Origin: Rhodobacter sp. 24-YEA-8
GTDB taxonomy: Bacteria; Pseudomonadota; Alphaproteobacteria; Rhodobacterales; Rhodobacteraceae
NCBI RefSeq assembly: GCF_900105075.1
Contig: NZ_FNSK01000001.1
Span: 1,129,001 to 1,193,000, forward strand
Length of the DNA stretch: 64,000 nucleotides
Direction: 5' to 3'
The translations under genes were made by a program, and so were the position numbers. The notes beneath the pieces are model-generated. The model saw nothing but the letters and a program-made list of their open reading frames with translations, was not told the origin of the DNA and made no database searches. Numbering within the stretch: position 1 is the first letter of the stretch; the number at the start of each line of letters is the position of its first letter. This document shows positions 41,018 through 50,479 of the stretch, one piece after another.

Positions 41018-42418
41018 ATGAATATGATCAACAACAACACGCCCACGGCCGAGTTGCAAAAGCTCGACGCAGCGCATCACTTCCACCCTTTCACCGATAA
41101 GGCGGCGCTGGCGAAAAAAGGCGCGCGGGTGATCCTGCGCGGCGAGGGCTGCTGGCTGACGGATTCGGAAGGGCACCGCATTCTGGACGGGATGGCGGGC
41201 CTGTGGTGCGTCAACATCGGCTACGGCCGCAAGGAACTGGGTGAGGTTGCAGCGCGCCAGATGATGGAGCTGCCCTATTACAACACCTTCTTCCAGACGA
41301 CGCATGTACCGGCGATTGCGCTGGCGGCAAAGCTTGCGGAACTGGCGCCGGGCGATCTGAACCATGTGTTCTTTGCCGGCTCGGGATCCGAGGCCAATGA
41401 CACCAATATCCGCCTTGTCCGCCGCTATTGGCAGGTCAAGGGCCAGCCGGAAAAGCAGGTGATCATCGCGCGCTGGAATGGCTATCATGGCTCGACCATG
41501 GGCGGCGGCAGCCTTGGCGGCATGAAACCGATCCATGCCCATGGCGGCAAAATCGACGGTATCGAGCATATCAACCAGCCCTATTGGTGGGGCGAGGGTG
41601 GTGACCAGGACGAAGATGCTTTCGGCCTTGCCCGTGCGCAGGAGCTGGAAGCGAAGATCAATGAGATTGGCGCCGACAAGGTTGCGGCCTTCATCGGCGA
41701 GCCGGTACAGGGCGCGGGCGGCGTGATCATCCCGCCGAAAACCTATTGGCCGGAAATTCAGCGGATCTGTAAGAAATACAATATCTTGCTGATCGTTGAT
41801 GAAGTGATCACCGGCTTTGGTCGCACCGGAAACTGGTTCGGCAGCCAGACCTTTGACATCAAGCCCGACATCATGACCATCGCCAAGGGCCTCTCCTCGG
41901 GCTATGCGCCGATCGGCGGTTCGATCGTGTCGGATGACGTGGCCGAGGTCGTCGGTTCGGGCGGCGATTTCAACCATGGCTATACCTATTCGGGCCATCC
42001 GGTTGCGGCAGCTGTCGCGCTGGAAAACCTGCGCATCATGCAAGACGAGAATGTGGTCGAACATGTGCAGAAGGTCGCCAATCCCTATCTGGCGGAACGC
42101 TGGGCGGCGCTGGCCGATCACCCGCTGGTCGGCGAGACGAAACTTGTCGGCCTGATGGGCTCGCTGGTGCTGACCCCGGACAAGGCAACCCGCGCGCGCT
42201 TTGCCTCGGAAGAGGGCACCGTTGGTCTGCGGGCGCGCGAGCGCTGCTTTGCCAATGATCTGGTGATGCGCCATGTTGGCGATCGCATGATCATCTCTCC
42301 GCCGCTGGTGATCACGACGGCCGAGATCGACACGCTGATCCAGCGCGCGACCAAATCGCTGGATGAATGCTATGCGGGGCTGCAAAAAGACGGGCTTCTG
42401 GTCGCGAAAGCGGGCTGA
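41018..42418 (+). CDS. Class III (omega) aminotransferase
   Basis: 466 residues, PLP-dependent, from the ATG at 41018 with AGGGTGG upstream. The schiff-base lysine is K290 in MTIAKGLSSGYAPIGG. Other fold-type I motifs are FFAGSGSEANDTNIRLVRR, RWNGYHGSTMGGGSLGG and LLIVDEVITGFGRTGNWFGS. It moves amino groups from an omega-amino compound to an oxo acid, commonly pyruvate. Candidate substrates such as putrescine, GABA or beta-alanine cannot be distinguished here. It is a single gene with its own promoter, operator-like palindrome and terminator, so a substrate-responsive regulator is likely. Confidence 0.9.
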   Translation: MNMINNNTPTAELQKLDAAHHFHPFTDKAALAKKGARVILRGEGCWLTDSEGHRILDGMAGLWCVNIGYGRKELGEVAARQMMELPYYNTFFQTTHVPAIALAAKLAELAPGDLNHVFFAGSGSEANDTNIRLVRRYWQVKGQPEKQVIIARWNGYHGSTMGGGSLGGMKPIHAHGGKIDGIEHINQPYWWGEGGDQDEDAFGLARAQELEAKINEIGADKVAAFIGEPVQGAGGVIIPPKTYWPEIQRICKKYNILLIVDEVITGFGRTGNWFGSQTFDIKPDIMTIAKGLSSGYAPIGGSIVSDDVAEVVGSGGDFNHGYTYSGHPVAAAVALENLRIMQDENVVEHVQKVANPYLAERWAALADHPLVGETKLVGLMGSLVLTPDKATRARFASEEGTVGLRARERCFANDLVMRHVGDRMIISPPLVITTAEIDTLIQRATKSLDECYAGLQKDGLLVAKAG

Positions 42419-42437
42419 TCGCCTGGCGATGGAAATT

Positions 42438-42466
42438 AAGGCGGGCCGGCTGGCCCGCCTTTTTTG
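42438..42466 (+). terminator. Strong rho-independent terminator
   Basis: A 10-bp GC-rich stem (42438-42447 with 42452-42461), a 4-nt loop and a run of T residues follow the aminotransferase stop. Confidence 0.92.
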
Positions 42467-42823
42467 ATGTGCTGCCGGCAATCGGGGTCTGGCTGTCCGC
42501 AGCTGCGCCGCCCGGGGAAAAATGACGTACTTTCAGGACCGGCCTGGCCTGTGTTGAGCCGGCAGATCTGCGCTTTTTCAGGCGCATACCGGGCCGCAGG
42601 AAGCAGAAAATTTCTCTTAAGTTCGTGGCAATTTAAGGAGATCCTCGGCCCTAGAGGGGACACCGCGCGAGGCTGGTGCCCGGGATCGGCGAATTATGGA
42701 ATATCAGGCCTGCTTCACGCTTTGGCCGACGCGCGGATGACTTGAGTTTGAGCGCCCGCGCTTTTACACCTGAAGCATGAAAGCGGGCATGGCGCCCGGA
42801 GAAAGACCCCAGGGGAAAGACCC
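42467..42823. other. Intergenic region upstream of the cysteine synthase gene
   Basis: About 360 bp without a gene. It contains an AT-rich patch at 42600-42645. A weak candidate promoter, TTGAGT-N17-TACACC, lies near 42743-42771, shortly before the cysteine synthase ribosome site AGGGGAAAG. Confidence 0.35.
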
Positions 42824-43858
42824 ATGCGAATTCACAGCGATCTGGCGGGCATCATTGGCAATACGCCGCTTCTGAAACTGAAGAAGGCGTCTGAGCTGAC
42901 CGGCTGCACCATCCTTGGGAAATGCGAATTCATGAACCCGGGCCAGTCTGTCAAGGACCGGGCGGCGCTGTATATCATCCGTGATGCGGTGGCGAAGGGG
43001 CTTTTGCAGCCCGGCGGCACCATTGTCGAAGGCACGGCCGGGAACACCGGGATCGGCCTTGCGCTGGTCGGGAATTCGCTGGGCTTTCGCACAGTGATCG
43101 TGATCCCCGAGACCCAGAGCCAGGAGAAAAAGGACATGATCCGCCTCGCCGGGGCTGAACTCGTCCAGGTGCCGGCGGCGCCTTATAAAAACCTGAACAA
43201 CTATATCCGCTATTCCGGGCGCCTGGCGGAAGAACTGGCCAGGACCGAGGCCAATGGCGTGATCTGGGCCAACCAGTTCGACAATACCGCGAACCGCCAG
43301 GCCCATATCGAGACGACCGGGCCCGAGATCTGGGAGCAGACCGGCGGCAAGGTCGACGGCTTCGTCGCGGCAGTCGGCTCGGGTGGCACGCTGGCGGGGG
43401 TTGCGATGGCGCTCCAGCCCAAAGGCGTGAAGATCGGCCTTGCCGATCCGGAAGGCGCGGCGCTTTACAGCTATTACACCAGTGGCGTGTTCGAGAGCCC
43501 CGGCAATTCGATCACCGAAGGCATTGGCCAGGGCCGTATCACCGCCAATCTTGAAGGCTTCCGCCCCGATATGGCCTGGCGGATCCCGGATGCCGAGGCG
43601 CTGCCGCTGGCCTTTGACCTCCTGACCGAAGAAGGGCTTTGCGTCGGTGGATCGTCGGCGATCAATATCGCCGGTGCGATCCGCATGGCGCAGGAAATGG
43701 GGCCGGGCCATACCATTGTCACAGTGCTTTGCGATTACGGCAACCGGTATCAGTCTAAGATGTTTAACCCGGCTTTCCTGAAGGATAAGGGCCTGCCGGT
43801 GCCGGAATGGCTGGCGCGCGGCAACCGCCCGCTGCCGGCGGTCTATCAGGATCTCTGA
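42824..43858 (+). CDS. cysK: Cysteine synthase A
   Basis: O-acetylserine sulfhydrylase, which makes cysteine from O-acetylserine and sulfide with PLP. It has 344 residues. The cofactor lysine is K44 in MNPGQSVKDRAALY, the phosphate/substrate loops are EGTAGNTGIGLAL and VGSGGTLAGVAM, and SITEGIGQGRITANLEGF is typical of CysK. It is about 30 residues longer than E. coli CysK at the C-terminus (YGNRYQSKMFNPAFLKDKGL onward). Cystathionine beta-synthase is less likely because there is no CBS domain. Confidence 0.93.
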   Translation: MRIHSDLAGIIGNTPLLKLKKASELTGCTILGKCEFMNPGQSVKDRAALYIIRDAVAKGLLQPGGTIVEGTAGNTGIGLALVGNSLGFRTVIVIPETQSQEKKDMIRLAGAELVQVPAAPYKNLNNYIRYSGRLAEELARTEANGVIWANQFDNTANRQAHIETTGPEIWEQTGGKVDGFVAAVGSGGTLAGVAMALQPKGVKIGLADPEGAALYSYYTSGVFESPGNSITEGIGQGRITANLEGFRPDMAWRIPDAEALPLAFDLLTEEGLCVGGSSAINIAGAIRMAQEMGPGHTIVTVLCDYGNRYQSKMFNPAFLKDKGLPVPEWLARGNRPLPAVYQDL

Positions 43859-43901
43859 AGGGGGGCGCGGTGGCGGTCTGGTCTTTTGCGAGGCGGCCCG
43901 C

Positions 43902-46244
43902 ATGAGGCTGCCACTTTGCATCCTGCACTGCCTGCTGGCGCTCTGGCTTGGTGTCGCTGCGCTTGCGCCAGCGCCGGTCCGGGCCGAAGGCGATGATCAG
44001 ACCCAGCCGCTGGATTATGCGGCCTGGGGCGAGATTGCGACCACCGCCGAGGCCGAACTGGGCTCCGACACGGTCACAGATGCGCGGCTTGATGAGTTGC
44101 GCGGCCTTATCGTCGACTGGCGCGCCAAACTGACCCTGGCGCAGACCACCAATGCGTCCCGCATTGCCACGGTGCGCGAACAGATCAGCGCGCTAGGCCC
44201 GGCGCCAACCGGTGATGCCACCGAAGCACCTGAAATCGCGCAGAAACGCAAAGATCTAGGCCAGCAGCTTTCCTTGTTACAGGCGCCGGGCATTGCGGCA
44301 GAAGAGGCTTACCGCCGCGCCGATGGTCTGATCCGCGAAATCGACGGCAAGGCCCGCAGCCGTCACACTGACCAGCTTTTGCAGCTCTGGCCCTCGCCGC
44401 TGAACCCGGCCAACTGGCCCGAAGCAGCAGGTGGCCTGACCGACACCGCCCTGCGGCTCTGGGGCGAGCTGAGCACCAAACTCCATGACAGCCGCGCCAG
44501 AGCACAGTTCTGGAATGCGCTGCCGCTGATCCTTTTGCTTCTGGCGGTGACTGTCGCCACCACGATTTTCGCCCGGCCCTGGATCGAGGCTTTTGCCGAC
44601 CGGCTCCGCATCGGCAAGACCGAGGCGCGGCGGCGGATCTTTGGCCTGCTGGCCTCGCTCGGGCAGATCATCGTGCCATCGATCGGTATGGTGGCCCTGT
44701 CAGCGGCGCTGATCCGCACCGGCTTTATGGGCCGCACCACCGGCGAGGTGGCGCTCGCGCTGCCGGTGCTGGGGGGCGTGGTCTTTGTTGCTTTCTGGCT
44801 GGCGGCGCGGGTATTTCCCCGGGTCGATGTCGACCAGGCGATCCTGCCCTTGCAGCGCAATCAGCGCCAGGAAGGCCGTATCCTTGCCGCGTTGATGGGC
44901 GTCGTGCTGTCCTTTGAGGCGCTGCGCCGGCTGACCATGGACGGGCAGAATTACCCCGATGCCGTCACGGCGGTTGCAAGCTTCCCGATGCTGGCGGGTG
45001 GTGGCATCCTTTTGTGGCGCATGGGGCGGATCCTGCGGCTCAGCCAGGAACAGGGCGAACAGAACGGCTATGGCGAAAAGCTGATCGGGCTTCTGGGACG
45101 GGCACTGAAACTGATCGCGGTTGCGGGCCCGGGGCTTGCGGCCCTCGGCTATGTCACGGCCGGTGCGGCGCTGGTCTATCCGGCGATCATGTCGCTTGGG
45201 CTGATGGCGGTTCTGATCATTCTGCAACGGCTGCTCGCTGATATCTGGGCGGTGGTCTATCCCGCCGCCGATGCCGAGGCCGAGAATGAACGCCTTGTGC
45301 CGGTGCTTGCAGGCTTTGCGCTCGCGCTGATGTCGATCCCGCTTTTCGCGCTGATCTGGGGCAGTCGGATCGCGGATCTAAGCGAGATCTGGACCCGGTT
45401 CCGCGAAGGCTTTCAGCTGGGCGACACCAGGGTCTCGCCCTCGGATTTCCTGCTTTTCGCAGTGATTTTCGTCATCGGCTACCTGATCACGCGGCTGTTT
45501 CAGGGCGCGTTGCGCAATTCTATCCTGCCGCGTACCCGGATGGACCGCGGCGGCCAGAACGCGCTGGTCTCGGGAACCGGTTATGTCGGCATTTTCTTTG
45601 CGGCGCTGGTGGCGATCAATGCGACCGGGATAGACCTCTCTGGCCTCGCCATCGTCGCCTCGGCGCTTTCGGTCGGTATCGGTTTCGGCCTGCAAAACAT
45701 CGTGCAGAACTTCGTTTCCGGCATCATCCTGATGATCGAGCGCCCGGTTTCCGAGGGTGACTGGATCGAGGTCGGTACCACCCAGGGCATCGTGAAAACG
45801 ATATCGGTGCGCTCGACCCGCATTCAGACCTTTGACCGCAATGTCGTCGTCGTGCCAAATGCCGATCTGGTCAGCCAGCGTGTCACAAACTGGACCCGGT
45901 TTGGTCTGGCCGGGCGGCTGATTGTGCCGGTGACCGTGGCCTGGACCGAGGATACGAGGCGGGTCGAGAAGCTTTTGCGCGAGATTGCAGAAGCACAGCC
46001 CATGGTGATCCTGAACCCGGCGCCGACCATCGTTTTGCAGGGGTTCAACGGCGGGCTGAATTTCGAGATCAGGGTCATTCTGCGGGATGTGAATTTCCAG
46101 GGCTCGGTGCGCAGTGATATCAACCATATGATCGTGCAGCGTTTTATTGCCGAGGGGATAAAGTTACCCTCGACCAGCGCCGAGATCACGCTTGGGAATG
46201 CAGGCGAAATCGGGGCAGCGCTGCGCGGCACCGGGCAGGGGTAA
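43902..46244 (+). CDS. MscS-family mechanosensitive channel with DUF3772 region
   Basis: 780 residues. A signal peptide (LLALWLGVAALAPAPVRA) precedes a periplasmic DUF3772 region, rich in helices (about 30-190). About ten membrane segments follow. The MscS pore and beta domain read VGIGFGLQNIVQNFVSGIIL and RPVSEGDWIEVGTTQGIVKT, near residues 590-630. Large MscS homologues release solutes on hypo-osmotic shock. The alaX-type gene begins two bases after the stop, so they are probably co-transcribed. Confidence 0.93.
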   Translation: MRLPLCILHCLLALWLGVAALAPAPVRAEGDDQTQPLDYAAWGEIATTAEAELGSDTVTDARLDELRGLIVDWRAKLTLAQTTNASRIATVREQISALGPAPTGDATEAPEIAQKRKDLGQQLSLLQAPGIAAEEAYRRADGLIREIDGKARSRHTDQLLQLWPSPLNPANWPEAAGGLTDTALRLWGELSTKLHDSRARAQFWNALPLILLLLAVTVATTIFARPWIEAFADRLRIGKTEARRRIFGLLASLGQIIVPSIGMVALSAALIRTGFMGRTTGEVALALPVLGGVVFVAFWLAARVFPRVDVDQAILPLQRNQRQEGRILAALMGVVLSFEALRRLTMDGQNYPDAVTAVASFPMLAGGGILLWRMGRILRLSQEQGEQNGYGEKLIGLLGRALKLIAVAGPGLAALGYVTAGAALVYPAIMSLGLMAVLIILQRLLADIWAVVYPAADAEAENERLVPVLAGFALALMSIPLFALIWGSRIADLSEIWTRFREGFQLGDTRVSPSDFLLFAVIFVIGYLITRLFQGALRNSILPRTRMDRGGQNALVSGTGYVGIFFAALVAINATGIDLSGLAIVASALSVGIGFGLQNIVQNFVSGIILMIERPVSEGDWIEVGTTQGIVKTISVRSTRIQTFDRNVVVVPNADLVSQRVTNWTRFGLAGRLIVPVTVAWTEDTRRVEKLLREIAEAQPMVILNPAPTIVLQGFNGGLNFEIRVILRDVNFQGSVRSDINHMIVQRFIAEGIKLPSTSAEITLGNAGEIGAALRGTGQG

Positions 46245-46245
46245 G

Positions 46246-46962
46246 ATGCAGCATCATTACAGGACCGAGCCCTATCTTCAGCAGTGTGAAACGCTTGTCA
46301 CCGGCCATTCCCCCGAAGGCGGCATCGTGCTTGAGCGGTCCATTTTTTTCCCGACCGGCGGTGGCCAGCCCGGCGATTCCGGCCAGTTGATCTGGGAGGG
46401 CGGCAGCATCCCGGTCGGCACGACCACCCGCACCGGCGATGGGAATGTCGTGCTGGTGCCAGGCCTGCCGCAGGCGCTGCCGGCGGTGGGTACGAGGGTG
46501 GTGCAACGCCTCGACTGGGGCCGGCGATATCGCCATATGCGGATGCATACGGCGCTGCATCTGCTCGCGGCAGTGGTGGCGCGTCCGGTCACGGGCGGCC
46601 AGATCGGCGCAGCGAAGAGCCGGCTGGATTTTGATATTCCCGACCCGTTGCCGGATGTGCAGCGGCTGACCGCGCAGCTGAACCTGCTGATTGATACCGA
46701 TCTGAAAGTGACGACCGGCTGGATCACCGAAGAGGAGCTTGAGGCAAGGCCGGAGCTGATCCGCACGCTTTCAGTCCGGCCGCCCCAGGGTCATGGCCGG
46801 TTGCGGCTGGTCGGGATCGGGGAAGGGCCGGCACAAATCGACCTGCAGCCCTGCAGTGGCACCCATGTCGCGCGTATCGGCGAGGTCGGGCGTCTCACGG
46901 TCGGTGAAATCGTCAACAAAGGCCGCAATAACCGGCGGATCACCATCCGGCTGGATGACTGA
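46246..46962 (+). CDS. Alanyl-tRNA editing protein (AlaX)
   Basis: 238 residues from the ATG at 46246. A free-standing relative of the AlaRS editing domain that hydrolyses mischarged tRNA(Ala). The zinc ligands are H101 and H105 in HMRMHTALHLLAA and C203 and H207 in QPCSGTHVARIG. SIFFPTGGGQPGDSG is the conserved glycine-rich segment. The frame extends upstream into the channel gene, but the true start follows that stop by one base. Without the C-terminal AlaRS part it is AlaX type II-like. Confidence 0.9.
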   Translation: MQHHYRTEPYLQQCETLVTGHSPEGGIVLERSIFFPTGGGQPGDSGQLIWEGGSIPVGTTTRTGDGNVVLVPGLPQALPAVGTRVVQRLDWGRRYRHMRMHTALHLLAAVVARPVTGGQIGAAKSRLDFDIPDPLPDVQRLTAQLNLLIDTDLKVTTGWITEEELEARPELIRTLSVRPPQGHGRLRLVGIGEGPAQIDLQPCSGTHVARIGEVGRLTVGEIVNKGRNNRRITIRLDD

Positions 46963-47244
46963 AACAGGTGCAGCGGCCTGAAGGGCGGTTTCCCGCCGGG
47001 GGGGTGCTGCAGCGCTTGAAGAAGGGACCGGAGCAGGGGATCTCAGGCGGAGTGACCCGCCCGGACGGTTTTCTGTGCGGGGTCTGTCTGGTCTGAACGC
47101 CTTCGCAGATGAGAAGGAACCGCCGGCGACGCTTCCTTGCTGTCGATCTGAACTGACAGGGCTAACGGGAACGGCTGAGCCACTATGCTACATATGGGTT
47201 TCCGACAGAGACCTCCTGGCAATCAGGGGTGTTCATGCCTGCAG
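46963..47244. other. Convergent intergenic region, nothing recognised
   Basis: About 280 bp between the convergent alaX-type gene and cheB. No strong terminator hairpin or gene is apparent. Confidence 0.35.
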
Positions 47245-48249
47245 TCAGCGCGCCAGGGGCATTGGCTGGCGTTTGCGGCAATGGCTCAACAGTTGACCGG
47301 CGATGCGGTTCAGCGGCAGGCTCTCCATCGCGGCGCCGATTTCGACCGCTGCGCGGGGCATACCATAGACCGTGGAACTTGCCTCATCCTGGGCGAAGGT
47401 CACGGCCCCGGCGCGGCGCAGATCAAGGAGCCCCGCCGCCCCGTCACGCCCCATGCCGGTCAGGAGCGCCGCGGTGACCGAAGGCGCAAAGCTGAGCGCG
47501 GATTGAAACAGGATATCCACCGAGGGCGTATGGCCCGAGACCGGTGGCCCTGAAGCCAGGTCGCAGATATGGGGCGTGCCGTGTTTCACGATCAGATGGC
47601 CAGGACAGCCCGCGCCAATCACCACCGTGCCGGGAAGCAGCGCCTTTCCAGGCGCGGCGGGCACAACCTTCGCCGCGCAGCAACGGGAAAAGAGGCGCAC
47701 AAGACTGTCTGAGAAACCCGCGCCGGTATGCTGGACGATGGCACAGGGCGGACAATTCGCAGGAAAGGCCGACAGAATTGTCAAAAGCGCATCGATCCCG
47801 CCGGTTGAGGCGCCGATCAGAATGATGCGGTCGGCCAAAAATGTACCGCCGGCCTCGTTTTGTGCAGCAATTGCATTTGGGCGGGAGGACACAGGGGAAG
47901 TAACAGGGCATTGTCTTTTGGCGCTTTCCAGCCACTGGACCAGGCCTGGCAAGGCCGTGGGATCGCTGCCGTTCTGGCGGATTTCGCCGGTAAGGCTGTC
48001 CGGAATTTCCAGCCAGGCGGTTTGTGCGACGCGAAACAGCGACAAAAGACCTTCGAATTCCGGCAAGCGCGTGAGGTCGCTTCCGATCAGCGCAAGCGCT
48101 GGCTCACTGCTCTCGCTGAGCATATAGGCGGAGGAAAGGTCTTGTACCTGCCCGCAGATCTCATAGCCGGGCAGTTCCCCGATACGCCGGCTCAGCCTTG
48201 CACCGCTGATGGCGCGGGCCGTGGCAATCATGACTTTCTGCCTTTTCAT
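47245..48249 (-). CDS. cheB: CheB-type methylesterase with degenerate receiver domain
   Basis: Removes methyl groups from chemoreceptor glutamates during adaptation. It has 334 residues. The catalytic domain is intact: S148 in LIGASTGGIDAL, H174 in AIVQHTGAGFS and D268 in TGMGRDGAAGL. The N-terminal receiver-like domain is not: the usual acidic pair is replaced by MIATAR, and the position of the phosphorylated Asp falls on a glycine in PALALIGSD. Phosphorylation by CheA is therefore unlikely. It is the last gene of the che operon, with GGGAGG before the start. Confidence 0.9.
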   Translation of the reverse strand: MKRQKVMIATARAISGARLSRRIGELPGYEICGQVQDLSSAYMLSESSEPALALIGSDLTRLPEFEGLLSLFRVAQTAWLEIPDSLTGEIRQNGSDPTALPGLVQWLESAKRQCPVTSPVSSRPNAIAAQNEAGGTFLADRIILIGASTGGIDALLTILSAFPANCPPCAIVQHTGAGFSDSLVRLFSRCCAAKVVPAAPGKALLPGTVVIGAGCPGHLIVKHGTPHICDLASGPPVSGHTPSVDILFQSALSFAPSVTAALLTGMGRDGAAGLLDLRRAGAVTFAQDEASSTVYGMPRAAVEIGAAMESLPLNRIAGQLLSHCRKRQPMPLAR

Positions 48250-48377
48250 GCGCGGCCTCCCTCTGCGAACAGGACAGGGGCAGGGCTGACCCGGCTGTAA
48301 ATGCGGTGGCCTGTGCTGGAGAAGTGCAATCCTGGCAGGCGGGTCATGGCGTATTTTATCCGACTGGTTGTGAGAGT

Positions 48378-48755
48378 TCAGAACAGAACCGGATCATCCG
48401 GTGCCGGCTCAGGGCGGGTCATTTCCGTGGCAAGGCCCGGAATTATCCTGCGGATTTCGGCGAGTCTGATGCGGCTGGCCAGTTTGGGCGCCGGGAGCGG
48501 TGGGGGAATATTGTCACTGGCAGCAGCGAGATCCTCAAGCAGCCGTCGCAGATCGTCGAGCCGTTGCCCGATACGGTCGATATCTTGCATGCCGGCGGGC
48601 GCGTTCCCATTGGTGGTGAGAATTGCCTTTTCGACTCGCAATAGCATATCGCGGCTGTCGCATAGCCCACGGGATATCGCTGTCAGCAGTGCAGCGAGAC
48701 CATTGCGATCATATTGCGCCTGCACCTTCGGACAGGCAGATCCAGATTGCGTCAT
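48378..48755 (-). CDS. Unknown protein in the che operon
   Basis: 125 residues, with no recognised domain. The middle is helical and charged (RDMLLRVEKAILTTNG, IDRIGQRLDDLRRLLEDLAA) and could form a coiled coil. A proline-rich link (NIPPPLPAPK) precedes a short basic segment. The start overlaps the cheY stop by four bases (ATGA), so it is translationally coupled to that response regulator. A partner or phosphatase-like role for CheY is only a guess from position and helical shape. Confidence 0.75.
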   Translation of the reverse strand: MTQSGSACPKVQAQYDRNGLAALLTAISRGLCDSRDMLLRVEKAILTTNGNAPAGMQDIDRIGQRLDDLRRLLEDLAAASDNIPPPLPAPKLASRIRLAEIRRIIPGLATEMTRPEPAPDDPVLF

Positions 48756-49138
48756 AGCGGCCCCACCACCCTTTCGATTGCCGTTTTTACCGTGGCAGCG
48801 GTGAACGGTTTTCGGATCAGATTGTTCAGGCCCAGCTCCTGGCCGCGTTTAAGAACCTCGGGCGAGGGGGTGCCAGTGATCAGAATGAAGCCGATCTTCT
48901 GCGTCGCGGTGTTCCCGCGCAGGGCCGCGAGCAGATCGAGACCGGAAAGCCCCGGCATATTCATGTCGGATATGACCAGATGCACAGGGCTGGTTGCGAG
49001 CTTGCCCAGGACCGCACCGCTGTCGGATTCAGTGGCGAAATGTCTGATGCCGATTTCTTCGAGGGATTGCGAGATCAAAGCGCGGCTGACGGACATGTCG
49101 TCAACAACCATCACGCGAAGGTTTTCTTTCAAACTCAT
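48752..49138 (-). CDS. cheY: CheY-type single-domain response regulator (second copy)
   Basis: 128 residues forming one receiver domain. The acidic pocket is D13-D14 in MVVDDMSVSRAL, the phosphoacceptor D58 in VISDMNMPGLSG, the switch Thr in ILITGT and the Lys near 108 in LIRKPF. It receives phosphate from CheA and may signal to the flagellar motor or act as a phosphate sink. AGGA precedes the start. It lies 4 bp after cheR and overlaps the next gene. Confidence 0.93.
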   Translation of the reverse strand: MSLKENLRVMVVDDMSVSRALISQSLEEIGIRHFATESDSGAVLGKLATSPVHLVISDMNMPGLSGLDLLAALRGNTATQKIGFILITGTPSPEVLKRGQELGLNNLIRKPFTAATVKTAIERVVGPL

Positions 49139-49142
49139 TGGT

Positions 49143-50018
49143 TTATCCTTTTATGTCCTTGCTGCGGCGATAGGTGGTGATCCCTGCGCTGACGAGATGG
49201 TTCATGGCCGGGCCTGAGACGCGTTCGGAATGGCCGATGAAGAGCAGCCCGCCCGGGCGCAGCAAGGCTGCAAATCTGCTCCAGAGGCGGGCCTGGGTTG
49301 GCTTGTCGAAATAGATTGCCACATTGCGGCAAAAGATCGCGTCAAATGGCCCGCGCATCGGCCAGTCTCCAACAAGGTTAAGCTCTGCAAAGCGGATCAG
49401 GCCGGTGACACATGGATCCGGAGAGAAACATCCTGCGGCGCGGGTGGTGATGAACCTCTTGCGAAAGGCGGGCGGGATGCCACGCGCTTCCTCTTCGGGA
49501 TAGACCGCAGCTCGTGCCTTTGCGATAATGGCCGGGTCAATATCGGTAGCAAGAATGCGGATATTGAGCTTTGCTGCATCGGGCAGCAGATCAAGGATCC
49601 GCATCGCGACCGAATATGGTTCCTGGCCGGCAGAGCATCCGGCTGACCAGACCCGGAGCCTCTGGCCTGATCTGAGGCCGGACAGGCTGGGCTTCAGCAG
49701 GTTTTCTGCGAAGATGTCGAAGTGATGCGCTTCACGGAAGAAGCTGGTCACATTGGTGGTCAGCGCAGTGACGAAGGCCTCACGTTCGGCCTGGAAATCG
49801 CCCGATTCCAGTCTCGAGCAGAAGGAGGCGATATCTGTGCACTGAAACTCCTGCAACAGCCGGGTGATCCGGGACTGGACGACCTGTTTTTTGTTTTCCT
49901 GTAAGACGAGGCCGAATTCGCGTTGTGCATAATCAGCGACCCGGCGGAATTCGGCGCTGCTGAAATCGCTGATGCCGGGTTCGGGGGGGATGATTGGACG
50001 GGGGGCGGTCCGGGTCAT
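49143..50018 (-). CDS. cheR: CheR chemoreceptor methyltransferase
   Basis: Methylates receptor glutamates with S-adenosylmethionine. It has 291 residues when started at 50018, where the ATG overlaps the cheW stop by four bases. An ATG at 50039 is possible but lies inside cheW. An N-terminal helical domain holds NVTSFFREAHHFDIFAE. The SAM domain has RVWSAGCSAGQEPYSVAM, ILATDIDPAIIAKAR and FDAIFCRNVAIYF. It acts opposite CheB in adaptation. Confidence 0.95.
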   Translation of the reverse strand: MTRTAPRPIIPPEPGISDFSSAEFRRVADYAQREFGLVLQENKKQVVQSRITRLLQEFQCTDIASFCSRLESGDFQAEREAFVTALTTNVTSFFREAHHFDIFAENLLKPSLSGLRSGQRLRVWSAGCSAGQEPYSVAMRILDLLPDAAKLNIRILATDIDPAIIAKARAAVYPEEEARGIPPAFRKRFITTRAAGCFSPDPCVTGLIRFAELNLVGDWPMRGPFDAIFCRNVAIYFDKPTQARLWSRFAALLRPGGLLFIGHSERVSGPAMNHLVSAGITTYRRSKDIKG

Positions 50019-50479
50019 GCTGCCTGTTTCGATTTGCATTGAATGACCGCCTCGAGATCGATCACCCGGGTCATGCCTTCCTCCATCTGGATGATGCCGG
50101 TGATGGAGGCGCGCGTGCTTTCAGAGCGGATATCGGGTGTCTCCTGGATCTGGTTTCTGGCGACCGAGAGGATTTCTGAGACCGCCTCGACGAGGAGACC
50201 GACGGTCTGATTGCCGATGGTGGCGACCACGACCACATTGCGCGGATTGTCCTGGGTGGGGCCAAGGCCGAACCGGGCGGAGAGATCATAGATCGGGATG
50301 ACCGAGCCGCGCAGGTTCATCACGCCAAGAACTTCTTTCGGCGCATGGGGCAGGGGCGTGACCGTGCTCCAGCGACGGATCTCGCGGACATGGGAGATAT
50401 CGAGCGAGAAGCTCTGCGCGCCGGCGAAGAAGGTGACGAATTCGACGTCAAGGCGGCTCGCGAGATCAATGGATTGCAT
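50015..50479 (-). CDS. cheW: CheW adaptor protein
   Basis: 154 residues from the ATG at 50479 with GGAGG five bases upstream. Couples receptors to CheA. CheW fold segments are FVTFFAGAQSFSLDISHVRE, GVMNLRGSVIPIYDL and TVGLLVEAVSEILSV. The start lies within the last codons of cheA, overlapping it by 14 bases, and its stop overlaps cheR by four, so all three are translationally linked. Confidence 0.95.
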   Translation of the reverse strand: MQSIDLASRLDVEFVTFFAGAQSFSLDISHVREIRRWSTVTPLPHAPKEVLGVMNLRGSVIPIYDLSARFGLGPTQDNPRNVVVVATIGNQTVGLLVEAVSEILSVARNQIQETPDIRSESTRASITGIIQMEEGMTRVIDLEAVIQCKSKQAA

